A stretch of DNA of 64,000 bases from Rhodospirillaceae bacterium (GTDB lineage: Bacteria > Pseudomonadota > Alphaproteobacteria > CACIAM-22H2). The stretch is from assembly GCA_022843945.1 (NCBI GenBank), contig JALHMR010000008.1:102255-166254 (forward strand), written 5' to 3'. A program made the translations under genes and the position numbers. This document shows positions 25,450-34,917 of the stretch, piece by piece (positions within the stretch are counted from its first letter, which is position 1; the number at the start of each line of letters is the position of its first letter). The notes beneath the pieces are model-generated. The model was not told where the DNA came from, made no database searches, and worked only from the letters and a program-made list of their open reading frames with translations.

Positions 25450-26084
25450 CGGTCTTGCGGATCTGCTTCGTCGGCGACAGCATCACCACCGGCACCGGCG
25501 ACGAGGCCTATCTCGGCTGGCCGGGTCGCCTGTGCGCCGGTGAACGGGCCCGCGGACACGACCTGACCCACTACAACCTCGGCATCCGCGGCGACACCTC
25601 GCCGATGATCGAGGCGCGCTGGCGGGCCGAATGCGAGGCGCGGCTGCCGGCCGAATTTCCGGCGGCCCTGGTCTTCGCCTTCGGCCTCAACGATACGACC
25701 GAGGAGCCGACGGGCTTGCGCGTCAGCCCCGATCTCTCGTCGGCCACGGCGCGCCGTATCCTGGCCGCGGCCTCGTCATGGAAGCCGACCTTGATGATCG
25801 GGCCGACGCCGGTCGATGAATCGAAGATGCCGACCCGCTTCGGAGTCGTGCCGCGCGACATGCGCAATGCGCGCATCGCCACGGCCTCGCGCATCCTCGA
25901 AGGGATCGCGGCGGAGGTCAGCGTGCCCTATCTCGATCTCTACACGCCGCTGGCCAGGGACGCGACCTTCGTCCAGTCGCTGGCGGCCGGCGACGGCGTG
26001 CACCCGACGGCCGAGGGCTACGCCATCATGGCGGCGCGCATCGGCGCCTGGTCGGGCTGGCGGCGCTGGCTCGACAAGCGCTGA
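25446..26084 (+). CDS. SGNH/GDSL hydrolase family protein
   Basis: A 212-residue predicted esterase without a signal peptide. Block I FVGDSITTG carries the nucleophile Ser12; block III reads FGLND; block V GDGVHPTAEGY supplies the Asp/His pair. The substrate is unknown. Translational coupling to cca by ATGA puts it at the end of the DUF1285-Nudix-DUF6111-cca run. Confidence 0.87.
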   Translation: MTVLRICFVGDSITTGTGDEAYLGWPGRLCAGERARGHDLTHYNLGIRGDTSPMIEARWRAECEARLPAEFPAALVFAFGLNDTTEEPTGLRVSPDLSSATARRILAAASSWKPTLMIGPTPVDESKMPTRFGVVPRDMRNARIATASRILEGIAAEVSVPYLDLYTPLARDATFVQSLAAGDGVHPTAEGYAIMAARIGAWSGWRRWLDKR

Positions 26085-26232
26085 GAATTCGCCCGTTTCG
26101 CCGGTAAAACATCTGCGTTTTCAAGTGCCTGCCATCCGCGCCGGCGCGTGAGCGCCGTTGTCGCTCGACGCTCTCGCGTGGCATGCTGATCCACCTTGCG
26201 CGGGGCTCATCCGCGCCCCATGGAGGCAAGCA

Positions 26233-27240
26233 ATGACAAGAACGATTTCGCGCGGCTGGCTGCTGGCCGCGGCCGCGCTGGTGGCTGGAGTGGTCGCGGC
26301 GCCGCTCTCCGGCGCGCAAGCCCAGACGTCTCAGGCGCAGGCGCGCGAGAAAGTCGTCTACCTGTTTCCGGCACCCGCCCTGCTGCCGGCCTTCTCGCCC
26401 TTCAACATCGCCCGGCACAAGGGCTACTACGCGGCCGAGGGCATCGAGGTCGACTTCCAGGTCGGGCGCGGCGGCGCCGACGTGGCCAAGCAGGTCGGCA
26501 CCAACAACGCCGATCTCGGCGGCGGCATCGGCGACACGCCGATCGTGGTGCGGGCCAACGAGGTGCCGGTCAAGGCCGTGGCCATCCTCGGCGGCAGGGG
26601 GCTGATCTTCCTGACGGCGCGCAACGACCGGGGCATCAAGGGCCCGGCCGATCTCAAGGGCAAGAAGGTCACGGTCACCGGCCTGCAGGACACCGCGTAC
26701 TACGCGCTGCTCGGCATGCTGGCCACGGTCAACCTGAAGAAGTCGGATCTCGAGATCCTGCCGGCCGGTCCGGCGGGCGTCACGCGCCTGGTCGTCGCCG
26801 GCGAGGCCGATGCCATGGTCGGTGTGCCGGAATGGGCCTACACGATCGAGCAGGCCGTGCCGGCCACCACGCAGCCCAGCGAGCAGTACTATCCGTCGAT
26901 GGCCCAGGCGATCCTGGCCTCGGACGAAACCATCGCCAGGAAGCCGCAGGCCATCCGCGCCTTCGTGCGCGCGACACTCAAGGCGATGAAGGAGGTCATG
27001 GATAACCCGAAGCAGGCGACCGCGGACTTCATCGCCGCGGTGCCGCAGCACAAGGGCAAGGAAGCGGAGCTGGAGGAGATCCTCGGCCGCTACGCCAGGT
27101 TCGTCTATCCCGGGCAGGCGACCCTGGGCGCGATGGACGAGCAGCGCCTGAAGACCGTGCAGGACTTCATGCTCAAGGAAGGCATCATCCAGAAGGCCTC
27201 GCCGCTGGCCGAGCTCTACACGAATCAGTTCGTGCGCTAA
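26233..27240 (+). CDS. ABC transporter substrate-binding protein, NMT1/THI5-like, orphan
   Basis: A 335-residue periplasmic protein with a signal peptide (cleavage near AQAQ, about residue 31). FSPFNIARHKGYYAAEGIEVDF and GGGIGDTPIVVRANE match the NMT1/SsuA fold used for nitrate, sulfonate, taurine or pyrimidine-precursor uptake. GGAGG lies 6 nt before the ATG; an upstream in-frame start would add 25 unlikely residues. No permease or ATPase is adjacent. A strong terminator follows. Confidence 0.85.
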   Translation: MTRTISRGWLLAAAALVAGVVAAPLSGAQAQTSQAQAREKVVYLFPAPALLPAFSPFNIARHKGYYAAEGIEVDFQVGRGGADVAKQVGTNNADLGGGIGDTPIVVRANEVPVKAVAILGGRGLIFLTARNDRGIKGPADLKGKKVTVTGLQDTAYYALLGMLATVNLKKSDLEILPAGPAGVTRLVVAGEADAMVGVPEWAYTIEQAVPATTQPSEQYYPSMAQAILASDETIARKPQAIRAFVRATLKAMKEVMDNPKQATADFIAAVPQHKGKEAELEEILGRYARFVYPGQATLGAMDEQRLKTVQDFMLKEGIIQKASPLAELYTNQFVR

Positions 27241-27264
27241 GCGCGCGGGCCAGTTCGTGCGCTA
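27226..27264 (+). repeat. 14-bp direct repeat over a stop codon
   Basis: CAGTTCGTGCGCTA occurs at 27226-27239, where it encodes the last residues (QFVR) plus most of the stop of the binding protein, and again at 27251-27264 just after it. It is probably a small local duplication. Confidence 0.75.
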
Positions 27265-27285
27265 GCCAGCCGCCCGCACCAAACA

Positions 27286-27313
27286 AAAGGGCCGCCCGGA
27301 AGGGCGGCCCTTT
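27286..27313 (+). terminator. Strong rho-independent terminator
   Basis: A 12-bp stem (27286-27297 with 27302-27313) with the tetraloop GGAA, followed by CTTTTTC on the plus strand and preceded by AAACA. It ends the binding-protein transcript and can also serve the minus-strand fbc operon that stops at 27336. Confidence 0.92.
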
Positions 27314-27335
27314 CTTTTTCAGCCTTCGGCTGAAC

Positions 27336-29318
27336 TCAGTGCAGGTCGCGCCACACCTTGCGCTTGACCGCGAAGAGCAGGCCGGTGAGCACGATCAGGA
27401 AGATCACGACCTTCATGCCCAGCCGCTTGCGCGCCTCGAGCTCGGGCTCGGCCGCCCAGGCCAGGAACGTGGTCACGTCCTTGGTCAGCTGCTCGACGGT
27501 CGCCTTGGTGCCGTCGGCATAGCTCACCTGGTCGGCGTTGATCGGCGGCGGCATGGCGATCTGATGGCCGTGGAAGTACTTGTTGTAGTGCATCCCTTCC
27601 ATGAGGTTGACGCCCGCCGGCGGATCGCTGTAGCCGGTGAGCAGCGCGTACAGGTAGTCGGGGCCGCCGACGCGCGCCTTGGTGATCAGCGAGAGGTCGA
27701 CCGGGTAGGCGCCGTTATTGCCGGCGCGCGCCGCCTTCTCATTGGGGAAGGGCGACCTGAAACGGTCCGACGGCCGGCCGGGGCGCTGGAACATCTCGCC
27801 GGCGTCGTTCGGGCCGTCGGTCACCTCGACCGAAGCGGCGATCGCCTTGACCTCGTCTTCCGAGAAGCCGATGTCGCGCAGGTTGCGGTAATGGACCAGC
27901 GACAGGGCGTGGCAGGCGGAGCAGACATCGCGATAGACTTGGAAGCCGCGCTGGCGCGCCGCCGGATCGAAGGTGCCGAAGGGCCCGTCGAACGACCACT
28001 TCTGCTTCGGCAGGGGCTCGGCGGCGCTGAGCGGAGCGGCCGTGAAGCCGAGGATTCCGAAGCCGACCGCCAGGACGGCGAGCAGGCCCTTCGCCCCCTT
28101 GAGCACCGGCTCGGAAATGCTGGCCGGCAGCGGCCGCGGCCGCTCGAACCAGCCGAGCAGCGGCAGGACGATGAGGAAGTGGGCGAAGTACCAGGCGGTC
28201 GCCAGGCGGCCGATATGCAGGTACCAGCCTTCCGGCGGCTTGGCGCCGATATAGCCGAGCACCAGGCAGTCGACGACGAAGAGCCAGAAGAAGATGCGGA
28301 AGGTCGGCCGGAAGCGGCCGCTGCGCACCCGGCTGGTGTCGAGCCAGGGCAGGATGAACAGGATCAGGATCGAGCCGAACATGGCCAGCACGCCGAGCAG
28401 CTTGTCCGGGATGGCGCGCAGGATGGCGTAGTAGGGCAGGAAGTACCACTCCGGCACGATATGCGCCGGCGTCACCAGCGGGTTGGCCGGGATGTAGTTG
28501 TCCGGCTCGCCGAAGAAATTCGGCGCGAAGAACACCACGCCGGCGAAGACGATGAAGAACGCCGCCAGGCCGAACGCGTCCTTGGCCGTGTAGTACGGGT
28601 GGAACGGGATCTTGTCCTGCGGGCCCTTGGCGTCGATGCCGATCGGGTTGTTCGAGCCGTGCATGTGCAGGGCCCAGATGTGCAGCACGACCACGCCGAC
28701 AATGACGAAGGGCAGCAGGTAATGGAGCGAGAAGAAGCGGTTGAGGGTCGGGTTATCGACCGCGAAGCCGCCCCACAGCAGGGTGACGATGCTGTCGCCG
28801 ACCAGCGGGATGGCCGAGAACAGGTTGGTGATGACGGTGGCGCCCCAGAAGCTCATCTGGCCCCAGGGCAGCACGTAGCCCATGAACGCGGTGGCCATCA
28901 TCAGCAGCAGGATGATCACGCCCAGCCACCACAGGATCTCGCGCGGCGGCTTGTAGGAGCCGTAATACATGCCGCGGAACATGTGGATGTAGACGACGAT
29001 GAAGAAGAACGAGGCGCCGTTCATGTGGATGTAGCGGATCAGCCAACCGTAGTTGACGTCGCGCATGATCCGCTCGACCGAGTTGAAGGCGTAGTCGACA
29101 TGCGGCGTGTAGCTCATCGCCAGCACGATGCCGCTGATGATCATCACCGCCAGAATGGCGCCGGCGAGCGAGCCGAAGTTCCACCAGTAGGAGAGATTCT
29201 TCGGCGTCGGATACTGCGAGCCGAGGCTGTGATCGATGAACGAGAAGATCGGCAGCCGGTACTCGATCCACTTCACCACCGGGTTGCTGAAGAACTTGCT
29301 GGACGAAGGAGTCGCCAT
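27336..29318 (-). CDS. fbcH: Fused cytochrome b / cytochrome c1 of the bc1 complex
   Basis: A 660-residue precursor for two subunits of ubiquinol-cytochrome c reductase. Cytochrome b occupies about 1-400: haem ligand pairs His98/His112 and His199/His213, and PEWY at 289-292. An internal hydrophobic segment (about 408-432) ends in LSAAEP, a signal-peptidase-like site, and cytochrome c1 follows with the haem site CSACH at 466-470 and a C-terminal anchor helix. The start ATG at 29318 has GAGG 8 nt upstream; a TTG at 29336 is less likely. In Bradyrhizobium such fusions are known to be cleaved after translation. It lies 10 bp after fbcF. Confidence 0.95.
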   Translation of the reverse strand: MATPSSSKFFSNPVVKWIEYRLPIFSFIDHSLGSQYPTPKNLSYWWNFGSLAGAILAVMIISGIVLAMSYTPHVDYAFNSVERIMRDVNYGWLIRYIHMNGASFFFIVVYIHMFRGMYYGSYKPPREILWWLGVIILLLMMATAFMGYVLPWGQMSFWGATVITNLFSAIPLVGDSIVTLLWGGFAVDNPTLNRFFSLHYLLPFVIVGVVVLHIWALHMHGSNNPIGIDAKGPQDKIPFHPYYTAKDAFGLAAFFIVFAGVVFFAPNFFGEPDNYIPANPLVTPAHIVPEWYFLPYYAILRAIPDKLLGVLAMFGSILILFILPWLDTSRVRSGRFRPTFRIFFWLFVVDCLVLGYIGAKPPEGWYLHIGRLATAWYFAHFLIVLPLLGWFERPRPLPASISEPVLKGAKGLLAVLAVGFGILGFTAAPLSAAEPLPKQKWSFDGPFGTFDPAARQRGFQVYRDVCSACHALSLVHYRNLRDIGFSEDEVKAIAASVEVTDGPNDAGEMFQRPGRPSDRFRSPFPNEKAARAGNNGAYPVDLSLITKARVGGPDYLYALLTGYSDPPAGVNLMEGMHYNKYFHGHQIAMPPPINADQVSYADGTKATVEQLTKDVTTFLAWAAEPELEARKRLGMKVVIFLIVLTGLLFAVKRKVWRDLH

Positions 29319-29328
29319 GATCGGGGCC

Positions 29329-29880
29329 TCAGCCAATACGCACGGTGGTGTCGGTCAGGAATTCGTAGGCCGGAACCGGCAGGTTGGCCGGCGCCGGTCC
29401 CTTGCGGATGCGTCCTGACGTGTCGTAGTGCGAACCGTGGCAGGGGCAGAACCAGCCGCCGTACTCGCCGCGCGGGTCGGTCGACTTCTGGCCGAGCGGC
29501 ACGCAGCCGAGATGGGTGCAGACGCCGACCAGGATCAGCCACTCCGGCTTCTTGACCCGCGCCTGGTCGGCCTGCGGATCGGGAAGCTCGTTGATATTGG
29601 TGGCGCGCGCCGCCTGGATCTCCGCTTGGGTGCGGCGGCGGATGAAGACCGGCTTGCCGCGCCAGCTCACGGTGATGCTCTGGCCCTCGACCACCGGCGT
29701 GATATCGACCTCGGTGGTCGACAGCGCCAGCACGTCGGCCGACGGATTCATCTGGTGGATGAATGGCCACAAGGCCAGGCCCGTGCCGACCGCGCCGAAG
29801 GCGCCGGCCGTGAGATAAAGAAAGTCGCGACGCGTGCCCTCGCCATGACCGGCGGTGGACGAGTGAGCGGTGTTTGCCAT
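29329..29880 (-). CDS. fbcF: Ubiquinol-cytochrome c reductase iron-sulfur (Rieske) subunit
   Basis: A 183-residue Rieske protein. The N-terminus has a Tat-type motif ([11 protein letters not shown], residues 16-26) leading into the single membrane anchor. The 2Fe-2S ligands are in CTHLGC (121-126) and CPCHGS (145-150). The start at 29880 places the twin-arginine motif correctly; the frame is open for 79 more codons upstream without support. It is the first gene of the fbcFH operon; its promoter must lie in the 248-bp divergent gap to trmL (29881-30128), where I see no clear hexamers. Confidence 0.94.
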   Translation of the reverse strand: MANTAHSSTAGHGEGTRRDFLYLTAGAFGAVGTGLALWPFIHQMNPSADVLALSTTEVDITPVVEGQSITVSWRGKPVFIRRRTQAEIQAARATNINELPDPQADQARVKKPEWLILVGVCTHLGCVPLGQKSTDPRGEYGGWFCPCHGSHYDTSGRIRKGPAPANLPVPAYEFLTDTTVRIG

Positions 29881-30128
29881 TCTTGAAGACCCTATCGCTA
29901 GCTGGACCGGACGGTCCTCGGCGGGTGACGTCCGCGGCGCCTCGTATCGATTCTGACGCGGTCCGGCGACCAAATCCCTTGCTTCCCGCCCCATCCAAGG
30001 GCAAGCCAGCACCTGATTTCGGTCGCCTTGCGGATGACCCCGTCCCGAGGCAGGGTATAATCCATGTTCGTCGCGCTTGCAAAGGCTTAAGGCCGCTCGG
30101 GCAGGCCTCCCGTTCACCGATCGTTCTG

Positions 30129-30611
30129 ATGCGTCTCGCCCTTTACGAACCTGACATCCCCCAGAATACCGGCACGCTGCTGCGGCTTGGCGCCTGCCTT
30201 GGCGTGGCCGTGGACCTCATCGAGCCTTGCGGCTTCGTCTGGGATGACCGCCGGCTGCGCCGGGCCGGGATGGACTACCTGGAGGGTGTGGATCTGACCC
30301 GCCATGTCTCCTGGGCGGCCTACCAGGCGAGCCGGGGCACGGGCCGCCCCGGCGGCAGATTGGTACTGCTGACCACGGCGGCAGAGCGGCCGTATACGGA
30401 ATTCACCTACCAGGAGAGCGACACCCTGCTGGTCGGGCGTGAAAGCGCCGGCGTACCGGCCGAGGTGCACAAGGCGGCCGATGCGCGCGTGGTCATTGCC
30501 ATGGCGCCGGGGGCGCGGGCCCTCAACGTGGCCGTTGCCGCCGCCATGGTGCTGGGCGAGGCGCAGCGCCAGCTTCTGGCCGGGCGCCAGGCCTTGCGGG
30601 CCGTTTCGTGA
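30129..30611 (+). CDS. trmL: tRNA (cytidine(34)-2'-O)-methyltransferase
   Basis: A 160-residue SPOUT methyltransferase that 2'-O-methylates the wobble base of tRNA-Leu isoacceptors. [20 protein letters not shown] is the family start, [11 protein letters not shown] is motif 2, and [15 protein letters not shown] is the C-terminal knot motif. The upstream in-frame extension crosses the divergent promoter region and is rejected. It ends inside the start of hemF (GTGA overlap), so the two are coupled. Confidence 0.92.
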   Translation: MRLALYEPDIPQNTGTLLRLGACLGVAVDLIEPCGFVWDDRRLRRAGMDYLEGVDLTRHVSWAAYQASRGTGRPGGRLVLLTTAAERPYTEFTYQESDTLLVGRESAGVPAEVHKAADARVVIAMAPGARALNVAVAAAMVLGEAQRQLLAGRQALRAVS

Positions 30612-31480
30612 GCGATCCAGGGGAACAGCAGAAGGCAGCGGCGGCGGCCTGGTTTGGCGAGCTGCGCGACCGCATCTGCGCAGAGCTCGAGCGCGTCGAG
30701 GATGAGCTCACCGGGCCCCATGTCGAGCTGCAGGCTGGCCGTTTCGCGCGTAAGCCGTGGGAACGCCCGACCCCCGAGGGCAGCGGCGGCGGCGGCACCA
30801 TGGCGCTGCTCCATGGCCGGGTCTTCGAAAAGGCGGGGGTCAATGTCTCCACCGTCTTCGGCGAGTTCAGCCCGGAATTCCGCAAGCAGATTCCCGGCGC
30901 GGCCGACGATCCGCGCTTCTGGGCTAGCGGCATCTCGCTGGTCATTCATCCGCGCTCGCCGCTGGTGCCGGCGGTGCACATGAACACGCGCCATATCCGC
31001 ACCACCAAGTGGTGGTTCGGCGGCGGCATGGATCTGACGCCGGTGGCGCCGGACGCGGCCGACACGGCCGATTTTCATGCGGCGGCAAAGCGCGCCTGCG
31101 ATGCCCACGATGCCGGTTATCACCCGCGCTTCAAGAAATGGTGCGACGAGTATTTCATGCTCAAGCATCGCAACGAGCCGCGCGGCGTGGGCGGCATCTT
31201 CTTCGATGACGTGCACTCGGCCGGCGCCGGCGGCTGGGAGCGCGACCTGGCCTTCGTGCGCGACGTCGGCCTCGCCTTTCTCGACGTCTATCCGCGCCTG
31301 GTGCGCCGGCACATGAACCGGACATGGACCGAGGCGCAGCGTCAGCAGCAGCTGGTGCGGCGCGGGCGCTATGTCGAATTCAATCTGCTCTACGACCGGG
31401 GCACCAAGTTCGGGCTGATGACCGGCGGCAATGTCGAGGCGATCCTGATGTCACTGCCGCCGATGGCTGCCTGGCCGTGA
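30608..31480 (+). CDS. hemF: Oxygen-dependent coproporphyrinogen III oxidase
   Basis: A 290-residue enzyme of haem synthesis that decarboxylates coproporphyrinogen III to protoporphyrinogen IX using O2. Conserved stretches include [35 protein letters not shown] with DLTP, and [18 protein letters not shown]. The GTG start overlaps the trmL stop. Its position beside the fbc operon makes sense because cytochromes b and c1 both need haem. Confidence 0.95.
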   Translation: MSDPGEQQKAAAAAWFGELRDRICAELERVEDELTGPHVELQAGRFARKPWERPTPEGSGGGGTMALLHGRVFEKAGVNVSTVFGEFSPEFRKQIPGAADDPRFWASGISLVIHPRSPLVPAVHMNTRHIRTTKWWFGGGMDLTPVAPDAADTADFHAAAKRACDAHDAGYHPRFKKWCDEYFMLKHRNEPRGVGGIFFDDVHSAGAGGWERDLAFVRDVGLAFLDVYPRLVRRHMNRTWTEAQRQQQLVRRGRYVEFNLLYDRGTKFGLMTGGNVEAILMSLPPMAAWP

Positions 31481-31840
31481 GAGCGCTGACGGCGAGGGCT
31501 TGAGCCCGGCGCTCCCGAGTCGCTGAATCGTGCGCGGCGGCGCTGCGGGCCACGGACCTTGGCCGCCAATAGATAAAATAATATTCAAATTAAATATTAA
31601 TCACCTGAAATCGTCCCGCTTTTCTGGCCGCGGGCCCACGAATATGGGTAAACGCACATAGTTGTTGCGGTCTTTCGGGTGGCGACCCAGATTGTCCAGT
31701 AACGGGAAGGTCTGACGGCAGAAGCTGGGCAGATCTCGCGGCTCTGGTCTCGATTGCGGCACCTCGCGACACACAGAAGTGGGCGGGGCTAAGCGTCAGG
31801 ACTGCGGATTGCTGCGTGGAGCGCCTGGCGCCTCTCGTCG
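31481..31840. other. 360-bp gene-free region with an AT-rich core
   Basis: No convincing gene. GAGCGC (31480-31485) and GCGCTC (31509-31514) enclose GGGCT/AGCCC, a compound hairpin that may end the trmL-hemF transcript. About 31570-31602 is an almost pure A/T stretch (with AATAATATTC and TTAAATATTAATC) in an otherwise very GC-rich sequence. The remainder should hold the promoter of the flagellin-like gene at 31841; no clear -35/-10 or sigma-54 site was found. Confidence 0.5.
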
Positions 31841-34789
31841 ATGACCTCGCTGACGATCAATAGCTCGGCCGGACAGGCAGCGGCGCTGCGCTCGCTCAGC
31901 ACGCTCGATCGCAATATCGCGACGACGGAATCGCGCCTGACCACGGGCTTGCGCGTCTCGAGTCCGCGTGACGACAGCGCCGCCTTTGCGCTCAGCATCG
32001 GATTCCGCGCGGAGATCAAGGGCACGCAGGCCGTGCGCGAGGGCCTCGATACCGGCCGCGGCGTCGTCGGCGTGGCGCTCGCCGGGGCCACCCAGATCGG
32101 CGCGACGCTCGACAGTCTCAAGCAGCTGGTGCTCAACGCGGCCGGTACGACCAACCGGCAGCAGCTCGAGAGCCTCGCCACCCAGTTCAACCAGGGCATC
32201 GCGACAATCGATTCGATCATCAAGGGCTCCAGCTTCCAGGGCGTGAATCTCCTGGACGGCAGCCGCAGCAGCATCGGCTTCGCCGCCGGCGTGACCGCGG
32301 GCAACATCAATGCTGCCGGCTTCAACTTCGTCACCGACATCAAGACGCTGCTCGAGACCAACAGCATCGGCGCCACCCTGCCGCCGACCAACCCGCCGCC
32401 GGCCCCGGGGAAATACGACCAGCTGGTCAACGACATCGTCTCGAAGGTCAAGCAGGCGACCGGGCGCACCGACGAGCCGAGCATCCGCGACTTCGCCAAC
32501 CGGTTCATCGACCAGCTCGGCCGCAACAACGAATCGCGGGTGCGCGAATTCGGCCAGCGCCTGCTCGACAGCCTGGGCGGCACCGCGCCCGGCGACGAGC
32601 GCAACCGGCAGCTGGTCGGCCGCATCGTCGACCGCATCGACCGCGGCGCCAACGAGGATCGCACCGACGGCCTGACCGGCCGGCTGATCGAGCGGCTCGA
32701 CGAGCGGGCCACGCCGCCGCCGCCGCAGAACGAGACGCTGCGTGTCGAGTTCATCTCGGAATCCGCCGGCTACCAGAACGTCTTCGGCTACTACAACCGC
32801 GAGACGGGCGAAGGCGGCATTCTCTTCCCCGAGGTCGAGGCCGACGGCAACAACGCGCCGCTCGAGCCCGGCCGGTCCGCCGCGGAGTTCACGGTCAAGG
32901 CCGCCGATGCCAGCAAGATCGAATACTTCCTGATCTCCGACGGCGCCAATCTCAACTCGTCGTCCGAGCTCTCTGGCAAGATCAAGGTCATGCAGGCCGC
33001 CGACGGAACGTTCGGCATCGCGCGCCTCGACAGCAGCGGCAACGTCATCCGCAATTCCCAGGGGAATGTCGACTTCCTGGAGGGCCGCGACGCGCGCGCC
33101 CTGTTCACCGAGACCAGCAAGAACGCCGGCAGCGTGGACTACGCCTCCGCGGTTCCCGGCAGCTCGCAGACCAGCTCGACACTGGCCGGTGATCGGGCGG
33201 ACGGGCCGACCGGCATCATCGCCTTCGAGGATATCGCGGCGCAGCGCCACGGCAACAACGGCAGCTACGGCCCGCCCGGTGACGCCGACTATAACGACGC
33301 CGTCTTCAACGTGACGCGCGTCGGCTCGCCGCCGCCGACCACGACGCTCAAGGCGACCTTCCAGTCGGAGACGGCCGGCTACAAGAGCGTCTTCGGCACC
33401 TACAACACCAAGACCGGCGAGGCCGAGATCCTGTTCGGCAATGTCGAGGCCGATGGCGCCAACGCGCCGCTCAGGCCCGGCCAGTCGTCGGTCGAGTTCA
33501 CCGTCAACACGGCGGACGTGAACAATGTCGGCTATTTCCTCATCTCCAACGGCGCCAACCTGAATTCCTCCGCCGCGCTGGACGGCAGCTTCAAGGTCGT
33601 GCGCGCCGACGATGGCACCTTCGGCCTGGCCCGCACCGACGAGGAGGGCAACGTCCTTCGCGACGCCCAGGGCAATCCGCAGTTCCTCCAGGGCGAAGGG
33701 GCCCGCGCGCTCTTCACCGAAACGTCGAAGAACGCCGGCCGTGTCGATTACGCCTCCGGTGCGCCTGGCACGCATCAGAACCGCCGCAGCCTGCGCAGCG
33801 ACACGACCGATGGGCCGACGGGAACCGTGGCTTTCGAAGATCTGGCGGCGACGCGCAACGGCAATAGCGGCCGCTACGGCAAGCCCGGGGACGCCGACTA
33901 CGACGATGCGGTGTTCAACATTACGATCGTGAGCCAGACCGGCGGCACGGGTGGCGTTGGCGGCGGCAATGGCAACGGCAACAACGGTAACGGAAATGGC
34001 AACGGCGGCGGCACCGGGGGGGTCGGCGGCGGCAATGGCAACGGCAATAACGGAAACGGTAACGGCAACGGCGGTTCCGGGGGCACCGGGGGATCGGGCG
34101 GGACTGGCGGCACTGGTGGAACCGGCGGGACGGGCGGCACGGGTGGAACCGGCGGCACCGGGGGCACGGGAGGCAGCACCGGCGGCACCGTGACGCTGTC
34201 CAACGTGTTCAGCAGCGTGGAGAAGGCGATCCAGCAAGTCGCCGCCGGCACCGCTGCTCTTGCTGCGGCGGCTCAGCAAATCACCAGGACCGACAGTTTT
34301 CTCGGCAACTTCGAAGGCGTGCTGGAAGCCGGACTGGGTGCGCTGGTCGATGCCGATCTCGAGAAGGAGTCGGCTAACCTGGTGGCGCAGAGGGTCCAGA
34401 AGGAGCTCGGCACCCAGGCGGTCGGCGTCACCGGCAAGGCAACCTCGGAAGCCGTGCAGTCGTTGTTCCGCGAGCCGCTGGCCAATGCCGCGCTGTCGAG
34501 CGACCAGGGCGGCGGCATCCAGAAATCGGCGATCCTGAAAGTCGAGAAGCGGGACGAGGAGGGCGCTTCCGGTTTGCAGAGATCGGCGGTTCTGCGGCCG
34601 GGCGCGTCCGACAACGACGGGCCGGCGATTGCTGGGGCCAACAGGCTTCAGCGCTCGGCCATCCTGCGGCCCGGCTCGAACGACGATGGCCCCGGACCTG
34701 GCGGCGGCGCGATCACCATCCAGCGCTCGCCGATCGTGCGCGTGGCCCCCGGCGCCGCGAGCGGTGCCCGGCTCGATGTCTCCGCCTGA
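31841..34789 (+). CDS. Giant flagellin-like protein with two DUF4114-like domains
   Basis: 982 residues. Residues 1-145 match the flagellin N-terminal D0/D1 helices (TTGLRVSSPRDDSAAFALS, FQGVNLLDG). Residues about 185-290 are helical and repetitive (RFIDQLGR, RLLDSLGG, RIVDRIDR, RLIERLDE). Two homologous domains follow at about 298-490 and 501-697, each ending in FEDx...DADYxDAVFN, a DUF4114-like signature. Residues 701-783 are a Gly/Asn/Thr/Ser linker. About 784-885 resemble the flagellin C-terminal D1/D0 region (LGALVDADLEKESANLVA, LGTQAVGV). A roughly 100-residue tail carries four SAIL-type repeats. There is no signal peptide, as expected for flagellar export. The ribosome site is weak. 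Other flagellar genes are absent nearby. Confidence 0.8.
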   Translation: MTSLTINSSAGQAAALRSLSTLDRNIATTESRLTTGLRVSSPRDDSAAFALSIGFRAEIKGTQAVREGLDTGRGVVGVALAGATQIGATLDSLKQLVLNAAGTTNRQQLESLATQFNQGIATIDSIIKGSSFQGVNLLDGSRSSIGFAAGVTAGNINAAGFNFVTDIKTLLETNSIGATLPPTNPPPAPGKYDQLVNDIVSKVKQATGRTDEPSIRDFANRFIDQLGRNNESRVREFGQRLLDSLGGTAPGDERNRQLVGRIVDRIDRGANEDRTDGLTGRLIERLDERATPPPPQNETLRVEFISESAGYQNVFGYYNRETGEGGILFPEVEADGNNAPLEPGRSAAEFTVKAADASKIEYFLISDGANLNSSSELSGKIKVMQAADGTFGIARLDSSGNVIRNSQGNVDFLEGRDARALFTETSKNAGSVDYASAVPGSSQTSSTLAGDRADGPTGIIAFEDIAAQRHGNNGSYGPPGDADYNDAVFNVTRVGSPPPTTTLKATFQSETAGYKSVFGTYNTKTGEAEILFGNVEADGANAPLRPGQSSVEFTVNTADVNNVGYFLISNGANLNSSAALDGSFKVVRADDGTFGLARTDEEGNVLRDAQGNPQFLQGEGARALFTETSKNAGRVDYASGAPGTHQNRRSLRSDTTDGPTGTVAFEDLAATRNGNSGRYGKPGDADYDDAVFNITIVSQTGGTGGVGGGNGNGNNGNGNGNGGGTGGVGGGNGNGNNGNGNGNGGSGGTGGSGGTGGTGGTGGTGGTGGTGGTGGTGGSTGGTVTLSNVFSSVEKAIQQVAAGTAALAAAAQQITRTDSFLGNFEGVLEAGLGALVDADLEKESANLVAQRVQKELGTQAVGVTGKATSEAVQSLFREPLANAALSSDQGGGIQKSAILKVEKRDEEGASGLQRSAVLRPGASDNDGPAIAGANRLQRSAILRPGSNDDGPGPGGGAITIQRSPIVRVAPGAASGARLDVSA
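33941..34189 (+). repeat. Gly/Asn/Thr linker repeat inside the flagellin-like gene
   Basis: Two 66-bp units (33944-34009 and 34010-34075) encode GTGGVGGGNGNGNNGNGNGN plus two Gly, then 34076-34189 encodes a run of GGS/GGT triplets. Synonymous codons differ between copies, so the repeat is maintained at the protein level rather than being a fresh expansion. Confidence 0.9.
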
Positions 34790-34917
34790 CCGTTAACTAT
34801 AGAAAAACCGGTTTGAATCCGGGCGGTTGTCTGGCCGCTGCGCATTGAGCATTGCGCCTTAGCTAATTTTTAATCAAATTCGTCCGCAAGGCGCGAGAAA
34901 CGCGTCAAAGGACCCGG

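Noticed and set aside
31590..31772. A 60-codon minus-strand frame in the gap before the flagellin-like gene.
   Set aside because: No ribosome site, no motif, and its end lies in the AT-rich island; not supported as a gene.
33941..34189. Regular repeats that might be read as a CRISPR or satellite array.
   Set aside because: The units are in frame, lack unique spacers and encode a Gly/Asn/Thr linker within an intact gene.
31796..34279. An 800-codon open frame antisense to the first flagellin-like gene.
   Set aside because: The plus frame carries clear flagellin ends and duplicated domains; the minus translation is Ala/Arg/Val-rich without motifs.
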